Of a stretch of DNA of 64,000 nt, positions 9,601 to 22,050 are shown in pieces. The stretch covers positions 1 through 64,000 of the forward strand of contig NZ_ATYT01000014.1 in NCBI RefSeq assembly GCF_000427825.1, given 5' to 3'. Both the position numbers and the translations under genes were made by a program. Under the pieces are notes generated by a model. That model had not been told where the DNA came from, made no database searches, and was given only the letters and a program-made list of their open reading frames with translations. The DNA is from Thermocrispum municipale DSM 44069 (GTDB lineage Bacteria > Actinomycetota > Actinomycetes > Mycobacteriales > Pseudonocardiaceae). The first letter of the stretch is position 1. Every line of letters begins with the position of its first letter.

Positions 9601-9867
9601 GGCCTGCGCCTGCCCGACGAGACACAGACCTTCATCCCGGAAGCTCTGGCCCGCCCCGACCTCGTCTACCGGATGAAGGGCGCCAACGTAGCCGTCTTCG
9701 TCGACGGCCCCGTGCACGATCACGAGTTCGTCGCGCAACGGGACGCCGAGGCAGAGGACAGGTTGCTCGACCGGGGCTGGGACGTGGTGCGGTTCCGGTA
9801 TGACGAGGACTGGTCGGCCGTCGCCGAGCGGTTCAAGCAGTACTTCGGCCCCGCCGTGGGCGCCTGA
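3649..9867 (+). CDS. Ser/Thr protein kinase fused to YprA/MrfA-family helicase with DUF1998 and Vsr-like C-terminus
   Basis: At 2,072 aa this is a multi-enzyme protein. Residues 10-290 form a complete Hanks-type kinase: glycine loop near 15-25, VAIK Lys46, HRD Asp148, DFG 166-168, APE 195-197. An SF2 helicase follows with Walker A TGTGSGKS (Lys449), DELH (568-571), SAT (603-605) and motif VI QRSGRAGRSG (about 1347). Paired CxxC knuckles appear in the middle and near 1650. The DUF1998/MZB zinc motif CARGCYECLLTYGNQ lies near 1912-1926. The last 70 residues (RPDLVY, then VFVDGPVHD and GWDVVRFRY) resemble a Vsr/DUF559 nuclease fold. YprA-family helicases are the core of Druantia, DISARM and Dpd defence. 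The fused kinase is unusual. It starts at GTG with GGAGGG upstream and is followed by the DrmD-like gene after 18 bases. The domains are seen; the role in anti-phage defence is inferred. Confidence 0.9.
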   Translation: MSVNREVVANRFRLLGPIGKGNMGEVHRAEDLEADEGSADRLVAIKVILRSRAGVLLGSAPEPKAIQRFEREVRIMRHLDHPNLPRLVDGGVDESGLPYLAMELLDGRTLRELVSECPQAPVSWVAALGAQIADGLAAAHAEKVVHRDVKPSNVMVTRTGVVKVLDFGMGRIADDVVGPQITSSGVTVGTARYMAPEQFQDSTVGPAADLYSLGCVLFELLTGVPPFSSPSAHELGQKHLHESVPPVRQVRSDVPADLARLIERLLCKDPAERPEDAVAVREALLPFAVGEEGVPGWDEWNPLRGLSSTATTKPALTDAPPKPPADGMDVFDVHQRLISDYRAFTQGGTIIRDEAIAEYVEKDLTAKSQWPDPWLSLNPFFASGGTVLELANTGVLHKECQRIFQAGKTEGGTVCDGRPLTLHRHQREAIDIARSGQSYVLTTGTGSGKSLSYIVPIVDKILREREAEGPQAAKRVRAIIVYPMNALANSQLKELDKYLLDGYGKGREPVTYARYTGQEGDERRKEIRDNPPDILLTNYVMLELMLTRPDDRRSLIKMAGGLEFLVFDELHTYRGRQGADVALLIRRVREACRAEKLQCVGTSATMASEGSFAEQRQVVARAATTLFGTEVRPENVIGETLVRATAEAPATVPAERLMAPDAPHAYADLVSDPLACWIETRFGLRLEQETDSLVRQRPARIEDAAAELARDSGLSKDVCAEAIRKTLRAGSQARHPVTERPLFAFRLHQFLSKGDTVYVTIEDKGSRYLTRDYQRVQPGSDGKILVPLAFCRECGQEYLSVWRTAQGGGYVYEPRQNTAASGGRTGDGYLYIDSERAWPADENEAIADRRLPESWLEIDDLGTESVRESYRKYLPRAVTVDPYGNESQGELAAAFIPAPFRFCLHCGVSYEQVRGKDFAKLATLDQEGRSSATSLVSASIVRSLKNIPAEALDKRARKLLTFVDNRQDASLQAGHFNDFVQITQLRAALYRATVEAGEGGIRHEELASRVVDALGVGPADYAGSADLPPSLARNAARTLRDVVAFRLYLDLRRGWRVTMPNLEQTGLLRIGYEDLDWLAERDEQWHGTYLEGAASGRRLEIMRTLLDEMRRNLAIDVQYFRDDFDTLQRASEERLTGPWVLSKDDRPEVGTAYAQGSRPGIDRAGLFLSGRAKFGKYLRRQHFPELSVDDTQQVIVDLMRVLTRNELLREVEAPVQRAGRFRRSTGVVPATGYRIAARALIWQAGTGEQGTHDPLTRTYASGDGPRVNTFFRDLYRETAGTLGGMVAKEHTAQVDPKQREEREEEFRKGELKVLYCSPTMELGVDISELNAVMMRNVPPTPANYAQRSGRAGRSGQPALVTTYCATGNSHDQYYFRRSDRMVAGAVARPRLDLANEDLVRSHVQAIWLAESALKLGNAIPGIIDISYPEDARRPDPKLRLHEHVESAVHDSEVQRRAVAAAREVFAQLLTEFADTAWWHDQWLEDTVRRAPEEFDRSFDRWRGLFRAALVDQAEQNRRVLDHTLSERDRNSAVSRRREAETQLNLLKNESVDSSSVLADFNPYRYLASEGFLPGYSFPRLPLAAYIPMSGRRFADGDYLQRPRFLAIREFGPGALIYHEGSRYQVTRIQLPPDASGDVVTTEAKRCAACGYHHDVDDSRCEMCDAPLTEKTVGLLHLHTVYTRRRERISSDEEERRRAGFRLVTSYRFHEHGARPGRRDATVSDAGGEIATLAYGDSATVRISNIGRLRAAEDEPPGFWLDPVDGRWLTEREAKEASGDSSEMPAVDADGNEKRPRKRVIPYVQDSRNILVLKLAVPLPEAVALSLMYALERGIEAAFELEDSELTSELLPPDGGDRDRMLFTEAAEGGAGVLRRLQSDPEALPTAVRTALDICHFEPDGTDRGGQHPDRPCARGCYECLLTYGNQLHHAAIDRHSIRDLLLRLADARVLATGRGESRSEQLARLTNQTETSLEKKLLSWLKEQGLRLPDETQTFIPEALARPDLVYRMKGANVAVFVDGPVHDHEFVAQRDAEAEDRLLDRGWDVVRFRYDEDWSAVAERFKQYFGPAVGA

Positions 9868-9885
9868 CCAGACGAAAGACAGGAC

Positions 9886-12782
9886 ATGACGAGTACTTTC
9901 ACGGCCGGCTCATTGGTCTCCGCCCGCGGCCGGGACTGGGTGGTGCTGCCGGAAAGCGCAGACGACATGCTCGTGCTGCGCCCGCTGGGCGGGGCCGACG
10001 ACGACATCGCGGCCGTCTTCCCCGCGTTCGAGGATGTCCGTCACGCCGAGTTCGAGCGACCGTCGCCGGACGACCTGGGTGACGAGCTCGCCGCCGGGCT
10101 GTTGCGGTCGGCGCTGCGGATCGGGTTCCGCTCCGGCGCCGGGCCCTTCCGGTCACTTGCCCGCATCGCGGTCGAACCGCGGGCCTACCAGTTGGTGCCG
10201 TTGATGATGGCCCTGCGTCAGCAGACCGTGCGCATGCTGATCTCCGACGATGTCGGCATCGGCAAGACCGTCGAGGCCGGGCTCATCGCGAGCGAGCTGC
10301 TGGCGCAGGGCAGCGCCCGAGGACTGGCAGTGTTGTGTTCGCCCGCGTTGGCCGAGCAGTGGCAGGAGGAGCTGCGCACCAAGTTCGGCATCGACGCCGA
10401 ACTGGTGCTTGCCTCTACGGTGTCCAAACTCGAGCGTGGGCTGGACCTTGGGCAGTCGTTGTTCGACCGGCACCCGCACGTGGTGGTCTCGACGGACTTC
10501 ATCAAGTCCACCCGGCACCGCGACGACTTCGTCCGGCACTGTCCGGACCTTGTCATCGTGGACGAGGCGCACACCTGTGTGGCCGCGGAGGACACGGCAT
10601 CGGCGCAGAGTCAGTTGCGGTACGAGCTACTGCAGCGGATCGCCGCCGACGAGCAACGTCACCTGATACTGGTGACCGCTACCCCGCACAGCGGTAAAGA
10701 GAGCGCTTTCCGTGCGCTGCTCGGGCTGGTCCGGCCTGACCTGGTATCCGTCGACCTGGACAGTGATGCGGGCCGAGCGTTGCTCGCCGCACATTTCGTG
10801 CACCGTAAGCGAGCCGACGTGCGGCAGTTCTTGACCACCGAGGACGGCTTGGCCGACGACAGCCTGCGGGAGGACACGAAGTTCCCGTCGGACCGCTACT
10901 TCAAGGACCGGACCTACAAGCTGTCTCCCGCCTACCGGGACCTCCTCGAAGACGCCATCGCCTACGCGAGTGAGCGGGTGAGTGCCGCAGGCAACCAGGG
11001 CAAGCGGGAGGCCCGGGTCGCCTGGTGGTCGGCCATCGCGTTGCTGCGGTCCCTGGTGTCCTCGCCGCGAGCCGCCGCCCAGACCTTGCGCACGCGGTCC
11101 GCCACAGCGAAGGCCGAGACCGTCGAGGAAGCCGACCGTCTCGGAACCCCGCTGGTGCGGGACACGGGCGATGGCGACGCGCTCGAAGGGTTCGACGTGG
11201 CGCCCGGCGCGGAGACCGAGGGGGCGAGCGCGCGGCTGGCCGCCTTGGCCGACCGTGCGGAGCGGCTGGAGGGACCGGAGGAAGACGCCAAGCTTGCGGT
11301 GCTGACGAAGGAAGTCAAGGCGCTGCTCGCTGAGGGCTACCACCCGATCATCTTCTGCCGGTACATCCCCACCGCCGAGTACGTGGCTGAGCAGCTGGCC
11401 GGCAAGTTGGGCAGAAAGGTCGTGGTCCGGGCGGTGACCGGCACTCTGTCGCCGCAGCAACGCCTGCAGCGGATCGAGGAACTGGCCGAGGAGGCGGGCG
11501 ACGATCCGGCCGCGCGCCGCGTGCTGGTCGCCACCGATTGCCTGTCAGAGGGCGTCAACCTGCAGCACCACTTCGACGCGGTGATCCACTACGACCTGGC
11601 GTGGAACCCGACCCGACACGACCAGCGGGAGGGCCGGGTCGACCGGTACGGGCAGCGGCGGGACACCGTCCGGGTGGTCACGCTTTATGGAAGTGACAAC
11701 GGGATCGACGGCAAGGTTCTGGAGGTGCTCATCAAGAAGCACCGGCAGATCCAGAAGGACCTGGGCATCTCGGTTTCGGTGCCGGATGCGGCGTCCGCCG
11801 CGGTGACCGACGCGATCGTCGAATGGCTGCTGATGCGCGACCAGCAGCCCGAGCAGGCAGAGCTGTTCGAGCTGGAGACCCTGGAACACAAGGCGCAGGT
11901 ATTGGAGGCGGACTGGAAGTCGGCGGCGGAGCGGGAAAAGACGTCCCGGTCGCGGTTCGCCCAGCGCGCCATTCACCCGCAGGACGTCGCCCGCGAGGTC
12001 GCCGCCGTCCGGGAGACATTGGGGCGGGCCGGTGAGGTGCGCGGGTTCGTCCGGCAGGCTTTGCGGTCGCTGGAGGCCGTGCTGCGGGAAGACGGCGAGG
12101 GCGGCTTCACCGCCGACCTGAGCGGTACTCATGTCGGCCTGCGTGACGCCGTCGCGCCGGTGCTCGGCGGGGACTCCGTCGAGACGGGACGGCCGGTGCC
12201 GTTCCGGTCCACGGCCGCGGTGGCGCGGGGCGAAGTGGCGCTGGTGCGCACCGACCCGGTGGTAGGCGCGCTGGCCGGGTATGTGCTCAACGCGGCGCTC
12301 GACCCCAAGGCCGGCGGTCCGCGTCCGGCGCGGCGCTGCGGTGTCATCCGCACTAAGGGGGTGGACATCCGTACGACCCTGCTGTTGGTGCGTTACCGCT
12401 TCCACCTCACCCTGCCGTCCCGGACGGGGGAGCGGCAGCTGGTCGCCGAGGACGCGCGCATGCTTGCGTTCCAGGGCTCGCCGACGAATGCGACCTGGCT
12501 GCCCGCCGAGGAGGCGCTGCGGCTGGCCGACCTGACCGCCGACGCCAATACCGACCCCGCGTTCGGCGAGCGCACGATGCAGCGGGTGCTGGACCAGTTG
12601 TCTGAGACCAACACCCACCTCGAGTCCTATGGGGACGAGCTCGCTGCGGAGCTGCTCGCATCGCACCGCAGGGTGCGTACCGCCTCCGGTGAGATCGTCC
12701 GAGGAGTGCGGGTCACCGCCCAGAAACCCGCCGACATCCTTGGCGCCTATGTCTATCTGCCGGTCTCGGGAGGGGCCGCCTG

Positions 12783-12783
<1 letters not shown>
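9886..12783 (+). CDS. DrmD-like SNF2-family helicase
   Basis: This 965-aa protein is an SF2/SNF2 ATPase. Motif I reads DDVGIGKTVEAGL (Lys127), motif II DEAH is at 226-229, and TATPHSG follows. The C-terminal lobe has ATDCLSEGVNLQ (about 548-560) and motif VI REGRVDRYGQ (about 582-591). The degenerate DVGIGKT and the REGRVDRYGQ box are typical of the large SNF2 helicases called DrmD in class 1 DISARM and BrxHII in BREX. The C-terminal 350 residues are family specific. It lies between the kinase-helicase and the methyltransferase, sharing one base (TGATG) with the latter, as drmD and drmMI do in DISARM. It should remodel or translocate on DNA for the array. Confidence 0.88.
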
Positions 12784-16891
<4,108 letters not shown>

Positions 16892-16892
<1 letters not shown>

Positions 16893-18724
16893 TGGACAGC
16901 CCCTACCCGGAGTTCCAGCTCCGGCTTCCCTACAACGGCCCCGTCGCCCGCGGACAGCTGCTCACCGAGAAGGGCACAAACGGCAGCCAGAAGTTCAGGG
17001 TCAGTGCGGGGTCTCCGGTGCGTCCGGAGGAGGTGCCGTCGTTCCCCGCGACGATGAAGTCCTCACACAGACTGCGTGAGAGCCTCCGGGCGGACGGCCT
17101 GATCAGGGAATCCACAACGTGGCCGGGGTATCTGGAGACGACCGAGGACATCACCTGCAACTCGCCCTCGGCGGGGGCCGAGATTCTGCTCGGCCGGGCC
17201 GCCAATGGCTACACCGAGTGGAAGACGGCCGACGGGCGTCCGCTCGCGGACTTCCTCAAGGCCTCCTGGTACGGGCCGAACCGCACCTGGCTGGTCCGCG
17301 GCTCCAACGTCGCCGGCCTGGACCTGGTGCAACGGTTGTGGTTGCCGCGCGGCCTCGTCAGCCTCGCCGCCAACCACCTGCGCGAAGGCGTCGAGCAGGG
17401 CGTGAGCAAGGACGAGCTGCGCACGCTGGTGGAAGAGGACTATGAATCGGTCCTCACCTACAGTCAGCGCACCCATTTGATCGAGGCGCTGCACACCTTT
17501 CTGTCCAGGATGAAGCCGGGAGACACGGTGTGCACGATCTCCAACGGCGACCTTTACGTCGGCGAGATCACCGGCGATGTCGAGCAGGTGGCCTCTGAGG
17601 GGGGCCGATCGAACCTGCGGCGACCCGTCGAGTGGCGCAACGTCGGCTACCCCTACTTGGACCTGCCTGAGGCGCTGCAACAGAAACTGTCCATCCAGCA
17701 CGACGTGGTTGACCTCACCAGCGTAGAGGGCATGGTCGCTGGTCTAGGGCGCAGCGACGAGGAACTGGCCGAAGAAGTCGAGGAGGCCGACGGCGAGTCC
17801 AGCGCAGAACTTGCCGCGCTGATGGCTCGGCGCGAGCTGAAACTGCCCGAAGCGACGGACGATCTCGCCAAGGAACTGCTGGTACACGAAGTTGGGTGGT
17901 TGCAGGAGCTGCGGGACCTGCTCTGGGAAGACCGGCAGATCATCCTCTACGGACCGCCCGGCACCGGCAAAACCTACTTGGCCCTGCGGCTGGCCGAGTA
18001 TTTCGGCGGCGGCCCGGAGCAGGTCAAGCTCGTGCAGTTCCACCCGTCCTATTCCTATGAGGACTTCTTCGAGGGCTTCCGGCCCCAGGAGGACCCACGA
18101 ACCAGGGACGTCGCCTTCCGCATCACCGACGGCCCACTTCGTGAGATCGCCAACGCGGCCGCCCAAGAGGGAAACCGGCACATCCCGCACTTCCTGGTGA
18201 TCGACGAGATCAACCGAGCCAACCTGGCGAAGGTGTTCGGGGAGCTGTACTTCCTACTGGAGTATCGAAGCAGGTCCGTTCGCCTGACCTACTCCGGAGA
18301 CGACTTTGCGTTGCCGCCCAACCTGTTCGTCATCGGTACGATGAACACCGCCGACCGGTCCATTGCCCTCGTTGATGCGGCGATGCGCCGACGGTTCTCG
18401 TTCCTCGAGCTGTCCCCTCGCACCGAACCGACCCGTGGCCTGCTCCGCCGCTGGTTGGATCGTGAGGGTCACGGCCCCGAATCAGCCGACCTGCTCGATG
18501 AGCTGAACTCCCGCATCGGAGACCCGGACTTCCAGGTCGGACCCTCGTACCTGATGAAACCGGGCGTCCACCGTGGGGACGGCCTGGCCCGCGCCTGGCG
18601 CACGAAGATCCTCCCGTTGCTGGAGGAACATCACTACGGCGAAGGCATCGACGTCGAGCACCGCTACGGCCTCGCTTCCCTTCGCGCCGCCATATCGTCT
18701 GCGGACACGAACGCCCCGGCATGA
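16892..18724 (+). CDS. mcrB: McrB-like AAA+ NTPase
   Basis: This 610-aa protein has an N-terminal half of about 340 residues with a stretch near 205-280 (GDTVCTISNGDLYVGEITGD) that resembles readers fused to McrB proteins. An AAA+ module follows with Walker A GPPGTGKT (354-361), Walker B LVIDEINR (Asp438-Glu439), then GTMNTADRSIALVDAAMRRR with the McrB-type sensor and arginine finger region. The DEINRAN and MNTADRS signatures are characteristic of McrB. ATG 16892 is preferred over the adjacent TTG because it shares a base with the methylase stop (TGATG). The stop overlaps mcrC by four bases. McrB would use GTP to drive DNA translocation and activate McrC. Confidence 0.88.
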
Positions 18725-19911
18725 CCACGCTCGCCCTGGTCGAACACGCCGCGCCTCGGTCTGTGCCGCTCGACGACGCGGCCGGCCGTGCCCTGGCGCG
18801 CTCAGGGCTGGTCGAGGCTTCGCCGGACCCGGAAACCAGCGGACGATGGCGGGTCCGGGCCAAGGGCGTGGTCGGAGTGGCGACCGTACCGGTGCCCGAC
18901 GGCCGGGCGGTCACCGTGCGGATCCAGCCCAAGCTGCCCGTGGCCCGGCTGCTGTTCCTGCTCGGCTACACCCGCAGCCCGAAGGGCTGGCGGGACGAGC
19001 AGGTGGATGTGGCCGAGGAACACGAGCTGTTGCCGGCCTTTGCGCGACTGTTCACGCGCCAAGCGGAACATGCGCTGCGGCAGGGGCTGCTCAAGGGCTA
19101 TGTCGCGATCGAGGAGACCGCGCTCGTCATGCGCGGCCGACTGCGCTTCGCAGAGCAAGTCCGTCGGTACCACGGCAGGCTGGTGCCGGTGGAGATCGCC
19201 CATGACGAGTACACCACCGACATCGCCGAGAACCGGCTCCTGCGCTCGGCCTGTGAAACGCTTCTCCGCCTGACCGTACCCAATGACGTGCGCGGGCGGC
19301 TGCTTCGGCTGCGGGCGGACTTGATCGATGTCAGCCCGATTCCCCGCGGTGCCGTCCTGCCTTCCTGGCGCCCGAGCCGGCTCAACGTCCGCTACCACCA
19401 CGCGCTGCGCCTGGCCGAACTCGTCCTGCGCAACGCGTCCGTCGAGCATCGCTACGGGGACGTCGCGGTGCAAGGGTTCACGTTCGACATGGCCCGGGTC
19501 TTCGAGGACTTCCTCACCGTAGCTCTCCGCGAAGCCTTGACCGACCACACTGGACATTGCGTTCTGCAGGCCGGCCACCATCTCGACGAGGACAGGGCGA
19601 TCCGGATGATCCCCGACTTCGTCCACTACGCCGACGACGGCACGCCGCTCGCCGTGGCCGACGCCAAGTACAAGACCGAAAAGCCGCAGGGCTTCCCGGA
19701 TGCCGACCTCTACCAGATGCTGGCCTACTGCACAGCGCTGAACCTGCCGGAGGGGCACCTCGTCTATGCCCAAGGCAAGGTTCCGCACACCCGGCACCGG
19801 ATTCGCAACGCGGGAGTCGTCATCCACCAGCACGCTCTCGACCTCGACCAGCCACCCGGTGACCTGCTGAGCAGCGTCGCACTCCTGGCCCGCCGACTCA
19901 TCGGGAAGTGA
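18721..19911 (+). CDS. mcrC: McrC-like PD-(D/E)xK restriction subunit
   Basis: This 396-aa protein has the McrC layout: a beta-rich N-terminal part (VTVRIQPKLPVARLLFLLGY), a helical middle, and a C-terminal nuclease core. The catalytic residues are visible as IPDF (Pro298-Asp299) followed by VADAKYKT (Asp314, Lys316), a complete PD-D-x-K motif. Start and stop context (ATGA overlap with mcrB) shows co-translation. McrBC cuts DNA with modified bases, so its place in an operon with a DNA methylase means the reader must ignore the host mark. Confidence 0.88.
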   Translation: MTTLALVEHAAPRSVPLDDAAGRALARSGLVEASPDPETSGRWRVRAKGVVGVATVPVPDGRAVTVRIQPKLPVARLLFLLGYTRSPKGWRDEQVDVAEEHELLPAFARLFTRQAEHALRQGLLKGYVAIEETALVMRGRLRFAEQVRRYHGRLVPVEIAHDEYTTDIAENRLLRSACETLLRLTVPNDVRGRLLRLRADLIDVSPIPRGAVLPSWRPSRLNVRYHHALRLAELVLRNASVEHRYGDVAVQGFTFDMARVFEDFLTVALREALTDHTGHCVLQAGHHLDEDRAIRMIPDFVHYADDGTPLAVADAKYKTEKPQGFPDADLYQMLAYCTALNLPEGHLVYAQGKVPHTRHRIRNAGVVIHQHALDLDQPPGDLLSSVALLARRLIGK

Positions 19912-19920
19912 AGGACCACC

Positions 19921-22050
19921 ATGCCGCAACTCGCCTTCGCCCACAGCTTCTGGGAGACGTACGACCTGCTGGAGAAGCAAATCAAGGCTGGGGTCCGCAA
20001 AGCGATGGGCAAATTTCAGCAGCTGTCCATCGCCGAGCTGTACGCGGACAAGGGCCTGCACCTGGAGTCGGTGGACAACGCACGCGACCCGCGCATGCGG
20101 ACCATCCGCATCACCGATTTCTGGCGCGGCGTCGTCCTCGCCCCGGACGACGGAAGTGACATCTTCCTGCTGCTCAACGTCGTCCCGCACGACGACGCCT
20201 ACTCCTGGGCGGCCAAGCGGCTCTACACCGTCAACACCGCGACCCGTGGGCTGGAGGTCCGCAACGTGGTCGCGATCGAACAGCTGACGCCCTCTCTGGA
20301 GGAGGTGGCCGCGAAGGCACCGGACCTGCTGTTCGCCCGCCACTCCGACACGGTCCTGCGAGAGCTCGGCATCGACGACCAGGTCCTGCGCGCGGCGCGA
20401 GCCATCGTCGACGAGGCCCAGCTGGAGGCCTTCGCCGGCGTGTTGCCCGAGGATCAGTTCGAGGTCCTGCAGTTCCTCGCCGAGGGCTTCACCCCCGAGG
20501 AGGTCTACCGGGACGTCGTCGCGGAGCGCTTGGCGGCCACCAGCGGTGACGGCACGAGCGACAGTCTGGCGATCGCGATCGTCAACACGCCGAACCGGAT
20601 CAAGCTCGTCACCGGCCCGGACGAACTTGCCGAGGCGCTGGACAAGCCGTTCGCCGCGTGGCGGGTGTTCCTGCACCGGTCTCAGCGGCGCGTTGCCTAC
20701 CGCACCTCCTACAGTGGGCCGGCGCAGGTAACCGGTGGGCCGGGGACCGGAAAGACGGTCGTCGCCCTGCACCGAGTCAAGCACCTGCTGTCCCGTGCGT
20801 CCGACAGCCGTGTGCTGCTCACCACCTACACCAATGCGCTGGCCGGGATGCTGCGGGAGAACCTGGCGCTGTTGCTGGAGGACGAGGAGCAGTTGGCCCG
20901 GGTAGACGTCACGACGGTTGACTCGTTCGCGAACCGGGTGGTGCGGGATATTGCCGGGCGAGTGCCGTCGCCGATCGGGGATGCGGACGAGCGGCAGATC
21001 TGGCGGCGCCTTGCCCGTCGCCTCGACTTGCCGTGGACCGAGCAGTTTCTGTTGCAGGAGTTCCGGCACGTGGTGTTGGCTCAAGGTATCGAGGACAAGG
21101 CTGGCTACCTCCGGGCCGAGCGACGCGGTCGCGGGTCTGCGCTGCGCACGTCGCAGCGGGAGCGCCTGTGGCAGGCAATGGGTGCGTTCTTCACCGAACT
21201 CGCGGGGCGGACCACGCATCTGCTGGTCTGCGCGGAAGCCGCGAAGCTCTTGTCGGGCCGGGAAGTTACTCGACACCGGTACGACCACGTGGTGGTCGAC
21301 GAAGCGCAGGACCTGCACCCGGCGCAATGGCGGGTGCTGCGGGCGGCCGTTCCCGAAGGACCGGACGACCTGTTCATCACCGGCGATCCTCATCAGCGGA
21401 TCTACGACTCGCGGGTGTCGCTGCGGACACTGGGAATCACGGTCACTGGACGGAGTAGCAGGCTGCGTGTCAACTACCGTAGCACTGCCGAGATCCTCGG
21501 CTGGTCCACCGGCGTGATGGCCGACGTCCGGATCGACCAGCTCAGCGGGGAGGGCGACGACAGCCTGATCGGCTACCGTTCGTTGCTGCACGGCACCCGG
21601 CCGCACATCGCGGGATACCCCGACGAGAACTCGGAGATCGACGCGCTCGTCGAATGCGTGCGGGAATGGCTGGGGCAAGGCGTGCTGCCCCACGAGATCG
21701 CGGTGTGCACTCGGTTCAACATCCTCCTGGACAAGGTGCGTGACCGGCTGCGGGCCGACGACATCCCGGCGGTTCTGGTCAAGGATCGTCCGGCGGCCGG
21801 GACCGAGGGCGTGCGGCTGGCGACCATGCACGCGATGAAGGGGCTCGAGTTCCGCTGTGTCGCGGTCGTGGGCGTCACAGCCCGCGCGGTCCCTTTCGCC
21901 AAGGAGGTCACGCCCGTGGAAGTGGACCCGCAGCAGCATGCGAGCGACCTGCTCAAGGAGCGTTGCCTGTTGTTCGTCGCTTGCACCCGGGCCCGCGAAC
22001 GCCTGTCCGTGTCGTGGAGTGGCGCGCCCAGCCCTTTCCTGCCCGCTTAA
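19921..22050 (+). CDS. UvrD-like SF1 helicase with RelE-like N-terminal domain
   Basis: This 709-aa protein combines two parts. Residues 1-110 resemble a RelE/ParE fold, with FWETYDLLEKQIKAGVRKAM, NARDPRMRTIRITDFWRGVV and VVPHDDAYSWA. The SF1 helicase follows with Walker A TGGPGTGKT (271-279), VVDEAQD (458-464), a Q-GDPHQRIY-like motif, and the C-terminal ATMHAMKGLEF and CTRARERL motifs of UvrD/PcrA. This fusion is recurrent in actinomycetes as far as I recall, and the RelE-like part may bind nucleic acid rather than act as a toxin. It begins 9 bases after mcrC with AAGGA upstream and closes the plus-strand operon, overlapping the convergent methylase by four bases. Confidence 0.85.
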   Translation: MPQLAFAHSFWETYDLLEKQIKAGVRKAMGKFQQLSIAELYADKGLHLESVDNARDPRMRTIRITDFWRGVVLAPDDGSDIFLLLNVVPHDDAYSWAAKRLYTVNTATRGLEVRNVVAIEQLTPSLEEVAAKAPDLLFARHSDTVLRELGIDDQVLRAARAIVDEAQLEAFAGVLPEDQFEVLQFLAEGFTPEEVYRDVVAERLAATSGDGTSDSLAIAIVNTPNRIKLVTGPDELAEALDKPFAAWRVFLHRSQRRVAYRTSYSGPAQVTGGPGTGKTVVALHRVKHLLSRASDSRVLLTTYTNALAGMLRENLALLLEDEEQLARVDVTTVDSFANRVVRDIAGRVPSPIGDADERQIWRRLARRLDLPWTEQFLLQEFRHVVLAQGIEDKAGYLRAERRGRGSALRTSQRERLWQAMGAFFTELAGRTTHLLVCAEAAKLLSGREVTRHRYDHVVVDEAQDLHPAQWRVLRAAVPEGPDDLFITGDPHQRIYDSRVSLRTLGITVTGRSSRLRVNYRSTAEILGWSTGVMADVRIDQLSGEGDDSLIGYRSLLHGTRPHIAGYPDENSEIDALVECVREWLGQGVLPHEIAVCTRFNILLDKVRDRLRADDIPAVLVKDRPAAGTEGVRLATMHAMKGLEFRCVAVVGVTARAVPFAKEVTPVEVDPQQHASDLLKERCLLFVACTRARERLSVSWSGAPSPFLPA

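Noticed and set aside
18802-21939. Antisense open frame of 1,045 codons opposite mcrC and the UvrD-like gene
   Set aside because: A shadow of two well-supported genes, with no ribosome site or protein family character.
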